A stretch of 48,355 nt of DNA from Bacteroidota bacterium. GTDB taxonomy: Bacteria > Bacteroidota > Bacteroidia > Cytophagales > Cyclobacteriaceae. The translations under genes were made by a program, and so were the position numbers. The notes below the pieces were generated by a model. That model had not been told where the DNA came from. It was given only the letters and a program-made list of their open reading frames with translations, and did not search any database. The stretch's first letter is position 1. Every line of letters begins with the position of its first letter. Below are positions 16,409 through 25,371 of the stretch, piece by piece. The stretch lies in the NCBI GenBank assembly GCA_027592755.1, contig JAQCLE010000022.1, positions 1 to 48,355 of the forward strand, read 5' to 3'.

Positions 16409-17707
16409 ATGAATATTTTAATCATTGGCTCCGGCGGCCGTGAACATGCTTTTGCCTGGAAAATAAGGCAGAGTGCACAATGCGAAGAACTTTTTGTTGC
16501 TCCCGGAAATGCGGGCACCGACTTAATTGCCAAAAATATCTCTCTTGATAATGAAAATTTTGATCAAGTAGGACGCTTTGTAATTGACAACAATATCGGA
16601 TTAGTAATCGTAGGACCTGAAGCGCCACTGGTAGGAGGTATCGTAGATCATTTTTCATTGTCAGATGACCTCAGGAGCATTCCGATTATCGGACCGGGAC
16701 AATTGGGTGCCACCCTGGAAGGGAGCAAGGATTTCTCAAAAGCATTCATGGTAAAACATGGCATTCCAACCGGAACATCTCAAACCTTTACCAAAGAAAC
16801 CCTGGAGGATGCCTATCGACATCTTGAAAGTCTCGAACCACCCTACGTTTTGAAAGCCGATGGTCTTGCAGCCGGAAAAGGGGTAATCATAAGCAATAAT
16901 CTGAATGAAGCCAAAAGCGAACTCGCTCAAATGCTTACTGAAAACAAATTTGGTGAAGCAGGAGACAAAGTAGTTATTGAGGAATATCTTGATGGCATTG
17001 AATTGTCTGTTTTTGTAATTACTGACGGTAAAAATTATCAGATCCTTCCGGAGGCTAAAGATTACAAAAGGATAGGTGAAAATGATGAAGGACCAAATAC
17101 AGGAGGCATGGGCGCTGTATCTCCTGTGCATTTTGCCCATCCCGAATTTTTGAAAAAAGTCGAAGAGCAGGTTGTTATACCCACAATTGATGGATTGCAA
17201 AAAGATGGCATCCCTTACAAAGGCTTTATATTTATAGGTTTGATGAATAAAGGCGGTGAACCCTATGTTATTGAATACAATGTCCGCATGGGTGATCCCG
17301 AAACACAAGCTGTTCTTCCGAGGGTTAAATCCGACTTGGTTGATTTGTTCATGGCAACCTGGAATTCTCAGTTGGATCAATTTAAACTTGAAATAGATTC
17401 CTCGTACGCAACCACGGTGGTACTGGTTGCTGGAGGTTATCCTGATAAATATGAAAAAGGAAATGAAATCAGTGGTCTTGAACTTGAACAAGCTGATACC
17501 ATAATCTTTCAAGCAGGAACTAAACAAGTAGATGATAAAACACTTACAAATGGTGGAAGGGTACTGGCAGTTACCGGGCTCGGAAATTCAATGGATAGCG
17601 CTTTAGAAAAAACCTATAAAGCGGCGTCATCAATTTCATGGAAAGACATGAATTACAGGCATGACATCGGTCAGGATTTAATCCGATTGGAAAATGATCC
17701 GATCTAG
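16409..17707 (+). CDS. purD: Phosphoribosylamine--glycine ligase (GAR synthetase)
   Basis: PurD joins glycine to phosphoribosylamine with ATP, the second step of purine synthesis. The 432-residue protein starts MNILIIGSGGREHAFAWK and has the family blocks GPEAPLVGGIVD, LKADGLAAGKGVII (ATP-grasp lysine loop), NTGGMGAVSP and YNVRMGDPETQ with the metal-binding Glu/Asn. Length and start are normal. It is followed by polA with a 12-bp gap, so both may share a transcript. The other purine gene in the window, purM, lies far away at 41746-42912. Confidence 0.96.
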   Translation: MNILIIGSGGREHAFAWKIRQSAQCEELFVAPGNAGTDLIAKNISLDNENFDQVGRFVIDNNIGLVIVGPEAPLVGGIVDHFSLSDDLRSIPIIGPGQLGATLEGSKDFSKAFMVKHGIPTGTSQTFTKETLEDAYRHLESLEPPYVLKADGLAAGKGVIISNNLNEAKSELAQMLTENKFGEAGDKVVIEEYLDGIELSVFVITDGKNYQILPEAKDYKRIGENDEGPNTGGMGAVSPVHFAHPEFLKKVEEQVVIPTIDGLQKDGIPYKGFIFIGLMNKGGEPYVIEYNVRMGDPETQAVLPRVKSDLVDLFMATWNSQLDQFKLEIDSSYATTVVLVAGGYPDKYEKGNEISGLELEQADTIIFQAGTKQVDDKTLTNGGRVLAVTGLGNSMDSALEKTYKAASSISWKDMNYRHDIGQDLIRLENDPI

Positions 17708-17719
17708 TACGAAATACGA

Positions 17720-20491
17720 ATGAGCCAACCCGAAAAAAAACTCTTTCTAATTGATGCGATGGCCCTTATTTACCGGGCTTACTACGCATTTAAAGACATT
17801 CCAAGGTTAAACTCCAAAGGGCTCAACACAGGAGCATCACTTGGTTTTACAAATGCTTTGGTGGAAATTCTGACCAAGGAGAAGCCAACGCATATTGCCG
17901 TGGCATTTGATACACCAGCGCCCACCTTCAGGCATAAGGAATTTGTTGAGTATAAAGCCAACAGGGAAAAGCAACCCGAAGACATCAAGGACAATATTCC
18001 CTGGATAAAAAAAGTAATTAAGGGTTTCAACATTCCCATTCTTGAACTCGACGGATTTGAAGCCGATGATGTCATTGGAACATTTGCAAAAAAAGCAGCA
18101 GGTAAAGGATTTGAAGTATTTATGATGACCCCTGACAAGGACTTTGCTCAGCTTGTTGATGAGCATGTTTACCTGTATAAACCTGCATACCGCAAAAATC
18201 CTGAAGAAATATACGGAGTCAAAGAGATCCTGGAAAAATACGGTTTCGATAAAATTGACCAGATGAGAGATTTTCTTGGGTTACAGGGTGACTCAGTTGA
18301 TAACATTCCCGGAATCCCCGGGGTAGGTCCAAAGACAGCAATAAAACTGATTCAGAAATACGGTTCAATTGAAGAATTAATAAAGCACACCAATGAACTC
18401 CATGGGAGACAAAAAGACCTCGTTGAAGAACATGCGGAACAGGCAATACTATCTAAGCATTTGGCCACCATTCATACAGATGTTCCCATAGATTTTATTG
18501 AAGAAGAGCTTCTTTACAATGGACCTGATGAGAAAGAATTGAGGCCTGTCTTCGAAGAACTTGAATTCAGGACACTTATCATCAGGATTTTCGGTAAGCA
18601 AGTCGCAACACCAGAAGAACAAAAGAAACCAAGTAGTCAATTGTCATTTTTCGATCAGGCCGGAAACGCAACCCTAACTATCGAAAATGAGACCAAGTCA
18701 TCAAAAAGCAGTTTTTATTCTACCACACATAATTATAGCCTTATTGATACCCCTGAGTTAAGAAAAAGTCTGATTGAGTATCTTGGCTTGCAAAAGGAAA
18801 TTGCACTTCAACTGGTTGCTGAAGGTATTGTAGCGGTAGAAGCAAAAGTTATCGGAATCAGCTTTTCCTATGTAGTTGAAGAGGCCTATTATATACCCAT
18901 TGATAAATCTGAGACACTGCTGGAATTCAAGGATATCCTGGAAAATGAGCGCATCTCGAAGGTTGGTCATAATCTCAAGTTTGACATCCAAATATTAAAA
19001 CGTTTTGGCATTGAGCTAAAGGGTTCTTTGTTTGACACCATGTTGGCACATTACCTCATCGACCCGGAAATGCGGAATGACCTTGAAATTATCTCTGAGA
19101 ATTACCTGGACTATACCCCCTTGAAAAGGGAAGAATTTCTTGGAAAAAAAGCATCATTGAATGAATCTGATGATGTCGACCTGAAAGAAATATGCGGTGA
19201 GTTTGTTGATTTAAATCTTCGATTAGCAACTCATTTAAGAACTGCCCTGAAGAAAGATAACCTGGAAAGTTTGTCCGGTGATGTAGAAACTCCCCTTATC
19301 CGGGTATTAGCGGATATTGAGTTCGAGGGCGTCACCATTAATCCCGAAACACTTTCAGGAATGTCTGAGGATCTTGAAAATGATAGCAGCCAGCTTCAAA
19401 AGGAGATATTTGAGATTGCCGGGGAAGAGTTCAATATCGGCTCACCAAAACAATTAGGCGATATCCTTTTCGATAAACTCAAGCTTATTGAAAAGCCTAA
19501 AAAAACCCGAACAGGGCAATATTCTACTAATGAAGAAGTGCTGGTAAAACTGGCAGGAGAACATGAGATCGCAAAAAAGATCATGGAATTCCGGGAGTAT
19601 CAAAAGCTCAAATCGACTTATGTAGACGCACTTCCAAAAATGATCAGTGCTTTCGATGGTCGGATTCATACTGATTACCGACAAACCGTTGCTGCAACCG
19701 GTAGATTAAGTTCCAACAATCCCAATCTTCAGAATATCCCCATAAGAACAGAAAAAGGGCGTGAGATCAGGAAAGCATTCATTCCTCGCAACGAAGATTA
19801 CCTGATATTATCTGCTGATTATTCGCAAATCGAACTCCGGATCATGGCTTCATTTTCTAAAGATGAAAGCATGATTGAAGCTTTTCGAGAAGGAAGGGAT
19901 ATCCATGCAACTACTGCTGCTAAAATATTTGATATTCCCCTTGACGAAGTGGATGACAACATGCGTCGCATGGCTAAATCCGCCAATTTTGGGATTATTT
20001 ATGGCATCTCTGCTTTCGGGCTGGCCAATAACCTGAATATTCCCAGGAGTGAAGCTTCGGAATTCATCAGGTCCTATTTTAGGGAGTTTCCCGCTGTAAA
20101 AAAATACATGGATGAGGTGGTAAACATTGCACGAGAGCAGGAATATGTTGAAACAATTCTTGGAAGGCGACGCTATTTGCCGGAGATTAATTCCAGAAAT
20201 ATGACCGGACGAGGGTTTGCCGAAAGAAATGCAATTAATGCCCCGATTCAAGGAAGCGCAGCTGATATCATTAAAATTGCGATGATCAATATTCATCGAT
20301 GGATGAAGGAAAATGATTTTAAATCAAAGATGATCATGCAGGTGCATGATGAACTGGTTTTCGATATTCATAAAGATGAATTGGACACAATTAAGGACCC
20401 GATTGTTGAATTCATGAAAAACGCCCACCCTCTCGAAGTACCAATGGGCATTGGTGTTGGTGTCGGACAGAATTGGCTTGAAGCACATTAA
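17720..20491 (+). CDS. polA: DNA polymerase I, proofreading domain probably inactive
   Basis: The 923-residue product has three domains. The 5'-3' exonuclease (1-290) keeps its acidic residues (FLIDAMALIYR, EADDVIGT, TPDKDF, GDSVDNIPGIPGVGPKTA). The polymerase (about 540-923) has all motifs: DYSQIELR (A), RRMAKSANFGIIYG with the O-helix Phe (B) and VHDELVF (C). The middle 3'-5' exonuclease fold (about 330-520) is present, but three of its catalytic positions are changed. Where E. coli has Asp355 and Glu357 this protein has Gln364 and Val366, and where E. coli has Tyr497 and Asp501 it has Ile491 and Phe495. Only the third Asp (Asp422 in HNLKFD) remains. It should replicate and nick-translate but not proofread. 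Confidence 0.96.
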   Translation: MSQPEKKLFLIDAMALIYRAYYAFKDIPRLNSKGLNTGASLGFTNALVEILTKEKPTHIAVAFDTPAPTFRHKEFVEYKANREKQPEDIKDNIPWIKKVIKGFNIPILELDGFEADDVIGTFAKKAAGKGFEVFMMTPDKDFAQLVDEHVYLYKPAYRKNPEEIYGVKEILEKYGFDKIDQMRDFLGLQGDSVDNIPGIPGVGPKTAIKLIQKYGSIEELIKHTNELHGRQKDLVEEHAEQAILSKHLATIHTDVPIDFIEEELLYNGPDEKELRPVFEELEFRTLIIRIFGKQVATPEEQKKPSSQLSFFDQAGNATLTIENETKSSKSSFYSTTHNYSLIDTPELRKSLIEYLGLQKEIALQLVAEGIVAVEAKVIGISFSYVVEEAYYIPIDKSETLLEFKDILENERISKVGHNLKFDIQILKRFGIELKGSLFDTMLAHYLIDPEMRNDLEIISENYLDYTPLKREEFLGKKASLNESDDVDLKEICGEFVDLNLRLATHLRTALKKDNLESLSGDVETPLIRVLADIEFEGVTINPETLSGMSEDLENDSSQLQKEIFEIAGEEFNIGSPKQLGDILFDKLKLIEKPKKTRTGQYSTNEEVLVKLAGEHEIAKKIMEFREYQKLKSTYVDALPKMISAFDGRIHTDYRQTVAATGRLSSNNPNLQNIPIRTEKGREIRKAFIPRNEDYLILSADYSQIELRIMASFSKDESMIEAFREGRDIHATTAAKIFDIPLDEVDDNMRRMAKSANFGIIYGISAFGLANNLNIPRSEASEFIRSYFREFPAVKKYMDEVVNIAREQEYVETILGRRRYLPEINSRNMTGRGFAERNAINAPIQGSAADIIKIAMINIHRWMKENDFKSKMIMQVHDELVFDIHKDELDTIKDPIVEFMKNAHPLEVPMGIGVGVGQNWLEAH

Positions 20492-20501
20492 GAGCACGAC
20501 G

Positions 20502-21491
20502 ATGGTAGCCTTCCAAAAACCAACGCTTTCCGAAATAGAAAAAGCCCATCAGCGGATTTCTCGATATACCCATGTGACGCCGGTATTGACATCGAAGACG
20601 ATCAATGAAATCACAGGCGCTGACGTCTATTTCAAATGCGAAAATTTCCAGAGGATTGGTGCCTTTAAAATGCGTGGAGCATCCAATGCTATTTTGTCAT
20701 TACATCCGGATGAAAGAACAAATGGTGTAGCAACCCATTCTTCTGGTAACCATGCCCAGGCAGTGGCCCTGGCTGCCAAACTCACTGGAATAAGGGCTTA
20801 TATTGTTATGCCGAAGGGTTCATCCAAGGTTAAAAAAGAAGCTGTACAAGATTATGGGGCCGAAATCATCCTTTGTGAGAATACGCTGGCCTCAAGAGAA
20901 GAAACCCTTAAGAATGTTGTAAAGAAAACAGGCGCCCGCTTCATTCACCCTTATGATGATTATGCTGTTATAACCGGTCAGGCGACGGCTGCAAAGGAAC
21001 TTATTGAAAATACTCCAAACCTTGATACAATTATTGCTCCTGTAGGTGGCGGAGGATTATTGAGTGGAACAGCACTATCGGCTCATTACTTACAGCCAGG
21101 GATAAAAGTTTTCGGTGCCGAACCAAAAAATGTTGACGATGCCTTTCAATCATTCAAAGCTGGAAAAATTATCCCGGTGGGTGCAACACCTACCATAGCT
21201 GATGGCTTAAAAACTTCGCTGGGAGAACGAAATTTCGATATTATATCAAAAATGGTAACCGACATTTTTACTGTGTCAGAACAGGAGATCGTTGATGCGA
21301 TGAGGTTAGTCTGGGAAAGAGTGAAGATAATTATTGAGCCTTCCAGTGCAGTTCCTCTTGCGGTATTGATCAATCAAAAGGATTTTTTTAGCGGGAAAAA
21401 AGTGGGGATTATTATTTCCGGCGGAAATGTTGATCTTGAAAAGTTGCCGTTTAGCCTCAAAATAATCAATTCCTCCCTTGAGGGCGGTTAG
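20502..21491 (+). CDS. Threonine/serine dehydratase (serine racemase-like PLP enzyme)
   Basis: This 329-residue fold-type II PLP enzyme has the lysine in RIGAFKMRGASNA (about residue 56), the phosphate-side SSGNHAQAVALAA loop and the glycine-rich cofactor loop PVGGGGLLSGTAL. It lacks the C-terminal ACT regulatory domain of biosynthetic IlvA, so it resembles catabolic threonine dehydratase, serine racemase or hydroxyaspartate ammonia-lyase. The exact substrate cannot be chosen from sequence. The open frame reaches back to 20451 inside polA, but the ATG at 20502 lies 10 bp after the polA stop and gives the usual N terminus. Confidence 0.9.
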   Translation: MVAFQKPTLSEIEKAHQRISRYTHVTPVLTSKTINEITGADVYFKCENFQRIGAFKMRGASNAILSLHPDERTNGVATHSSGNHAQAVALAAKLTGIRAYIVMPKGSSKVKKEAVQDYGAEIILCENTLASREETLKNVVKKTGARFIHPYDDYAVITGQATAAKELIENTPNLDTIIAPVGGGGLLSGTALSAHYLQPGIKVFGAEPKNVDDAFQSFKAGKIIPVGATPTIADGLKTSLGERNFDIISKMVTDIFTVSEQEIVDAMRLVWERVKIIIEPSSAVPLAVLINQKDFFSGKKVGIIISGGNVDLEKLPFSLKIINSSLEGG

Positions 21492-21509
21492 GAGGGTGTT
21501 TACGATCTT

Positions 21510-21773
21510 TTAGAAAATTACTGCCAAATCTCCTCGGGAAGCCTGATTTGGTCGGCATAAAATTTTACCCTGGAAATGTGACCTGTTCAGCGGTTCAATT
21601 TTCTCAATTTTATCCAGTTTGTGGTTGTAAAATGCCTCCATATAATGACCATGGAACAAGTATAAATTCACTTTATAACCATAGTATCTAATGGACACTA
21701 TGAAACTCCCATCCCGGTACAATACCTGTATTTTCTCATTAAGGGGCAATTCGCAAAATGAAAGTATGTCCAT
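21510..21773 (-). CDS. Small conserved hypothetical protein
   Basis: The product has 87 residues from the ATG at 21773 (a TTG 15 bp upstream is possible). It has no signal peptide or membrane segment. The pattern of LSFCELPLNEKIQVLYRDGSFIV, then alternating aromatic strands (YYGYKVNLYLFHGHYMEAFYN) and a charged KLDKIEKIEPL, resembles short Cytophagales hypothetical proteins that I cannot name. It is convergent with the dehydratase gene and lies downstream of two decayed genes, so it could itself be a survivor of that zone. Function is unknown. Confidence 0.6.
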   Translation of the reverse strand: MDILSFCELPLNEKIQVLYRDGSFIVSIRYYGYKVNLYLFHGHYMEAFYNHKLDKIEKIEPLNRSHFQGKILCRPNQASRGDLAVIF

Positions 21774-21858
21774 GTTATATTCCAACAAAGGCTTGAACTA
21801 ATTTAGGCTATTGCGATGAGGAAGGCTAAGAAATATTAAGGTAAAATTCCTATCCGTA

Positions 21859-22339
21859 TTATCCTTTTGGTTTGATTGGTATCCATATTTCTTCCTCAGG
21901 ACTTGGGTCATTATTTTTATATTTCTCACCCAATAATTCAAAGTGTGGCCTGTCGTCTAGTGAGAATTCAGAGTTTGGCAGCCATGATCCAAAAATGTAC
22001 TGAAATATTCTGCTTGCAGTACTTGCACTGCCTGTGTATAAAAAAACGCATAGAGTCCTCCAGTCAAAATTAAAGTCTTCATTTGATTGGGAACAATATC
22101 AAATCTGTCACTTCTATGGTGGCCCACTTTTCAAATTCTTTGTTGGGATTAAAATTTCTGAAATACAAGGGCTCATAAACTTGTACTGAATAAAGAGTTG
22201 TACCAATGCTGTTCTGAATCTCACTTTGCCTTACTCTGAAGCTTCGCCAGAGCTCACTTGTTTTATTGCTGGACAAAGACATCGACACCCGTTTCCGAAC
22301 CAATTTTTTTTCGGATAAGGTTTCTATTTTTGATGTCAT
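21859..22339 (-). pseudogene. Frameshifted GyrI-like (effector-binding domain) gene
   Basis: From the ATG at 22339 an 86-residue frame encodes the N-terminal half of a GyrI-like small-molecule-binding protein (NKTSELWRSFRVRQSEIQ, then VQVYEPLYF and FEKWATIEVTD) and then hits a stop at 22079. If one T is restored in the run near 22103 the frame continues as FDIVPNQMKTLILTGGLYA. A second shift near the seven-T run (about 22045) restores GSASTASRIFQYIFG, then NSEFSLDDRPHFELLGEKY and ends EEEIWIPIKPKG at 21859. The joined product would be about 155 residues, normal for the family. Two independent breaks make a sequencing slip unlikely, but both are near homopolymers, so it should be checked. Confidence 0.7.
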
Positions 22340-22457
22340 AACTATGCAAGTAATCGATTTGACTGTTTTAAATCTCGATCTCGCAAACGATACTAAATTT
22401 ATAAATCGAGCGCTTGTATAAAAACCCTGACTCTTATCAAGGTTTTAAAATTTTTCA

Positions 22458-22650
22458 TTACTTCCTGACATTCTCCCTCGATTCAGGCATAATACCTTTT
22501 CCGGTGGCAGCCCAGAAAATGCCTCCAAAGATGTGCTCCAAGAACGCCGGATCTTTATAGGTTGTGAATACGAGGGCTTTAAATTGTTGCCCGCGTGTTG
22601 GCAAATACCATCATTACAAGGGCAAACATTACTGCTATTTTTCTTTGCAT
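22458..22650 (-). pseudogene. Remnant of an exported ThuA-domain protein with internal deletion
   Basis: The ATG at 22650 starts a signal peptide (MQRKIAVMFALVMMVFA) that runs into a stop after 23 codons. In the next frame the sequence continues QQFKALVFTT, typical of the first strand of ThuA-like domains, and jumps directly to YKDPAFLEHIFGGIFWAATGK, typical of their C-terminal end, before a stop at 22458. The roughly 200 residues that should lie between are missing. A 6-bp inverted repeat after the stop (22421-22446) may be its former terminator. The family call rests on short segments, so it is moderately sure. Confidence 0.6.
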
Positions 22651-22770
22651 AATTTCAGTTTTTAGTAAATTGAAATGGAGTTGTTGCCCCATCTTATTAT
22701 TAATGATTTTAAAAATCGAATCTAACTAATATTCTCTCCTTCTTTTACGATAATCTTATCAATGGTCTTT

Positions 22771-22792
22771 GGAAAGAACCTGCGTGTGCAGG
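22771..22792 (-). terminator. Weak hairpin after the TonB receptor gene
   Basis: CCTGC (22779-22783) and GCAGG (22788-22792) form a 5-bp G-C-rich stem with a 4-nt loop. On the minus strand it is followed by TTCTTTCC, a poor T run. It lies 14 bp after the receptor stop. Confidence 0.35.
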
Positions 22793-22806
22793 CAAAAGTG
22801 AGAAGT

Positions 22807-25254
22807 TTATAAAGTTGCCTTTATGCCCAAAATAAAAGCCCTTGGCAATCCCGGACGAAGGCCAGCTGGTCGGCGGGCAACAACATAGGTTTCATTCGTA
22901 ATGTTTTTCAAACTACCAAAAAGACTAATTTCCCTTGAAATGAAGTATTCAGAGCTTACATCTGTCACGTAATACTTGTCGGTCTTATATTGGTCTAAAA
23001 TTTCACCTTGTCCGGCAACAGTACGCATTTCATCCATGTACCGGCTGTTTATATTAAACCTGAACTTCCCGGTTTCAAATCCGGCATTTACCGACAATTG
23101 ATTCCTGGCCAGGTACGGTAGTTTGTCACCCTCGGTAACTGTACCCCAGCCTTCGAACTCACTTTCAAAACTCAATAGGAATTCTGCATCTGTGAAAGTA
23201 TATGTTAATGACACCGGTAAACTGAATTTGGTATCGAATCGGGACAGAAAGTCATAGTTCAATTGAAACTCCAGTCCTTTGGCAAGCACCTGGCCGCCAT
23301 TGAACTGGTCATTACTCCCAGCTCCACCGGTTGCAGCCAGATCACTTCCCAGGAGATTATCGTAATCATTAACAAACACCACGGCCATACCAGATAAACC
23401 ACCTTTATTGAACCTTGATCCCAACTCATAATTTATGCTTTTCTCCGGCACGGATGCTTCACTTGACGCGGGTGGTGAAAAACCTCTGTGGACCCCAACA
23501 AAAACATTCCATCGATCATTGAATTTGTAGTCTATACCCATTCCCGGAATTATTACATCAACCCGATTATTTGATGTCCCTAAACTGTTTCCCTGGCGCA
23601 GCGGGTCAGATTTCCCGTAATTTAACTTAGTCAGTTCGATGTTCTCATACCTCAATCCTGGTACAGCCGTTAGCTTTCCAATCGATAATTTGTATTGAAT
23701 ATGGGCCGCTATTGCATTGGCAGTCGTCACCTGGTTGCTTTCGGTTCCGGGCTCCCCACTTGATGTGAGCCCCATCACACCATTGTCCATCATATATTGA
23801 TCAACCCATTGATAACGATCTATCTGATCCTTATGAACTCTTAAGCCAACTTCTATATCATGGGAAATTTCATTTGATCGAAATTGAAATCCAATCAGTG
23901 TCTGAATTCCCTGGGAATAATAATCACGATTATTTGCCTTGACAGACAAGGCATCAACATTTACACTGGTGGTACCGGTTATAATGCCAAATTCATCACT
24001 ATGCGTTGTTGGTGACTCCAGAATGTCGGAAATGCTAACAGAAGCTGAACCTCCATTTACTTTATCAAGTTTGTACCAGTTTCGACTAAAATCAGTTCTG
24101 TAGGCCGTGGTGGTTATGTCCATAAAATTAAACGGACGAATCACATGGACGAGCGAAATTTGACGCTGTTCTGTATTCATTTGATCCCTTTGTGATCCGG
24201 CATATCGTCTTAGAGGATTATTCCCAAAATCATTTTCCGTCAGGCCCAGATAAGTTTCATTTGACTTTTCAGTTGTCTGACCAATTTTAAATGTCAACGA
24301 CTGATAAACAGGAGCAGTGGCATTGGTGTTAATACGAAATTTGGCCAGATAATCCTTCTTGTCAAATCCGGTATCACCACCAGAATCCAGTTTTTTAAAC
24401 CCTTCAGCTGAAGTCTGGTAGGTTTCAACAAGAAATCCAAAATTGTCAAATGAATCACCTACACTGGCATTCAGCGTTCGTTGTCCAAATGAACCTGCAA
24501 ATAGGTTCAACTTTCCAGTCATTTCGGTTGGAATCTGGGTTGAAATAAAATTTATGGCACCTCCAGTGGTGTATGGTCCGTATTTTATCTGGGTAGAACC
24601 TTTGGCGATTTCAACGGCATTCATTCGGCCAACTGTGGGAAAGTAATAAGCCGCAGGTGCGGAGTAGGGTGCAGGAGCCATTAAAATTCCATCTTCCATT
24701 ACGGTTATCTTCGAGCTTCGCTCAACGCCTGTTCCCCTCATCCCAATGTTTGGCCTCAATCCAAATCCATCTTCTTCCTGGATATTAATTCCTGGAATAC
24801 TGCGAAGAACCCTATTGATGTCATTGTAATTGAACTTGGAAATTTCCTTGGGTGAGATATAGTGTGCTGAACCGGGAATGTCCACAATACCAGTATTCCC
24901 ACCCGTCATTGTAACGCGTTCAACTACTACTCCAGGAAGGGTAATAACCAGCTCAGTAAGTTTTTCAGAAAGAACCAACGGCTGGTTCTCTTCAATTGAG
25001 ATTTCCTTTTTAACCGTACGGTAACCAATATTCGTAATAATCAGGGAATACTCGCCCGTAGGGATATTTCGTAACCTGTAAATCCCCTGACCATTGGTTG
25101 TTGTTCCATATGGCGTTCCATCAATAAATACACTCACCCCAGAAAGGGGTAAGTTATTTTCGGAATTAATCATCCCTTCAACCGAACCCGTTTGCCCATT
25201 CACATAAAATGAAAACAAAATGAAACTCGCTATCAACAAAAACCCCTTTCTCAT
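22807..25254 (-). CDS. FecA-type TonB-dependent receptor
   Basis: This 815-residue outer-membrane receptor has a signal peptide (about 1-20) and a carboxypeptidase-like beta domain (about 22-105, GVSVFIDGTPYGTTTNGQG, then IGYRTVKKEI). A plug follows (about 125-245; SIPGINIQEEDGFGLRPNIG and DGILMAPAPYSAPAAYYFP), and then a 22-strand barrel to the C-terminal aromatic strand. The plug sequence with APAPYSAPAAYYFP and KGSTQIKYGPYTTGGAINF is that of FecA-like siderophore or ferric-citrate receptors. No SusD gene follows, which argues against a polysaccharide locus. It is transcribed alone from a consensus promoter whose start overlaps a 25-bp palindrome shared with the upstream regulator gene, so iron control is the likely regulation (inference). 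Confidence 0.92.
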   Translation of the reverse strand: MRKGFLLIASFILFSFYVNGQTGSVEGMINSENNLPLSGVSVFIDGTPYGTTTNGQGIYRLRNIPTGEYSLIITNIGYRTVKKEISIEENQPLVLSEKLTELVITLPGVVVERVTMTGGNTGIVDIPGSAHYISPKEISKFNYNDINRVLRSIPGINIQEEDGFGLRPNIGMRGTGVERSSKITVMEDGILMAPAPYSAPAAYYFPTVGRMNAVEIAKGSTQIKYGPYTTGGAINFISTQIPTEMTGKLNLFAGSFGQRTLNASVGDSFDNFGFLVETYQTSAEGFKKLDSGGDTGFDKKDYLAKFRINTNATAPVYQSLTFKIGQTTEKSNETYLGLTENDFGNNPLRRYAGSQRDQMNTEQRQISLVHVIRPFNFMDITTTAYRTDFSRNWYKLDKVNGGSASVSISDILESPTTHSDEFGIITGTTSVNVDALSVKANNRDYYSQGIQTLIGFQFRSNEISHDIEVGLRVHKDQIDRYQWVDQYMMDNGVMGLTSSGEPGTESNQVTTANAIAAHIQYKLSIGKLTAVPGLRYENIELTKLNYGKSDPLRQGNSLGTSNNRVDVIIPGMGIDYKFNDRWNVFVGVHRGFSPPASSEASVPEKSINYELGSRFNKGGLSGMAVVFVNDYDNLLGSDLAATGGAGSNDQFNGGQVLAKGLEFQLNYDFLSRFDTKFSLPVSLTYTFTDAEFLLSFESEFEGWGTVTEGDKLPYLARNQLSVNAGFETGKFRFNINSRYMDEMRTVAGQGEILDQYKTDKYYVTDVSSEYFISREISLFGSLKNITNETYVVARRPAGLRPGLPRAFILGIKATL

Positions 25255-25265
25255 GAACTTTAAAT

Positions 25266-25290
25266 CTTATTTAGATTGATTATAAATAAG
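25266..25290. promoter_or_regulatory. 25-bp palindromic operator, copy 1 (TonB receptor)
   Basis: The arms CTTATTTA (25266-25273) and TAAATAAG (25283-25290) are exact inverted copies. The whole 25-bp element matches copy 2 at 26051-26075 in 23 positions. It lies two bases downstream of the -7 box and 11 bp before the start codon, over the expected transcription start, the position of a repressor site. Confidence 0.75.
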
Positions 25291-25292
25291 CT

Positions 25293-25323
25293 CAAAAGTA
25301 GAGGCAGCTTAAATTACGGGCAA
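25293..25323 (-). promoter_or_regulatory. Promoter of the FecA-type receptor
   Basis: On the minus strand TTG (complement of 25321-25323), a 20-nt spacer and TACTTTTG (complement of 25293-25300) match the Bacteroidota consensus fully. The operator begins two bases further downstream. Confidence 0.75.
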
Positions 25324-25371
25324 TACCTTGTTTTAAGGAATTTATCAATAGTAAAATTGGGTAGGCTCTAC

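Noticed and set aside
16736-17527. 263-codon open frame on the minus strand
   Set aside because: It lies wholly inside purD, which is certain. The product is rich in Phe, Ile and Asn with no domain, as expected from an antisense frame.
19850-20296. 148-codon open frame on the minus strand
   Set aside because: It is antisense to polymerase motifs A to B of polA; its composition is that of a shadow frame.
21876-22073. 65-codon plus-strand frame
   Set aside because: It is antisense to the C-terminal half of the frameshifted GyrI-like gene, whose minus-strand translation gives recognisable family sequence.
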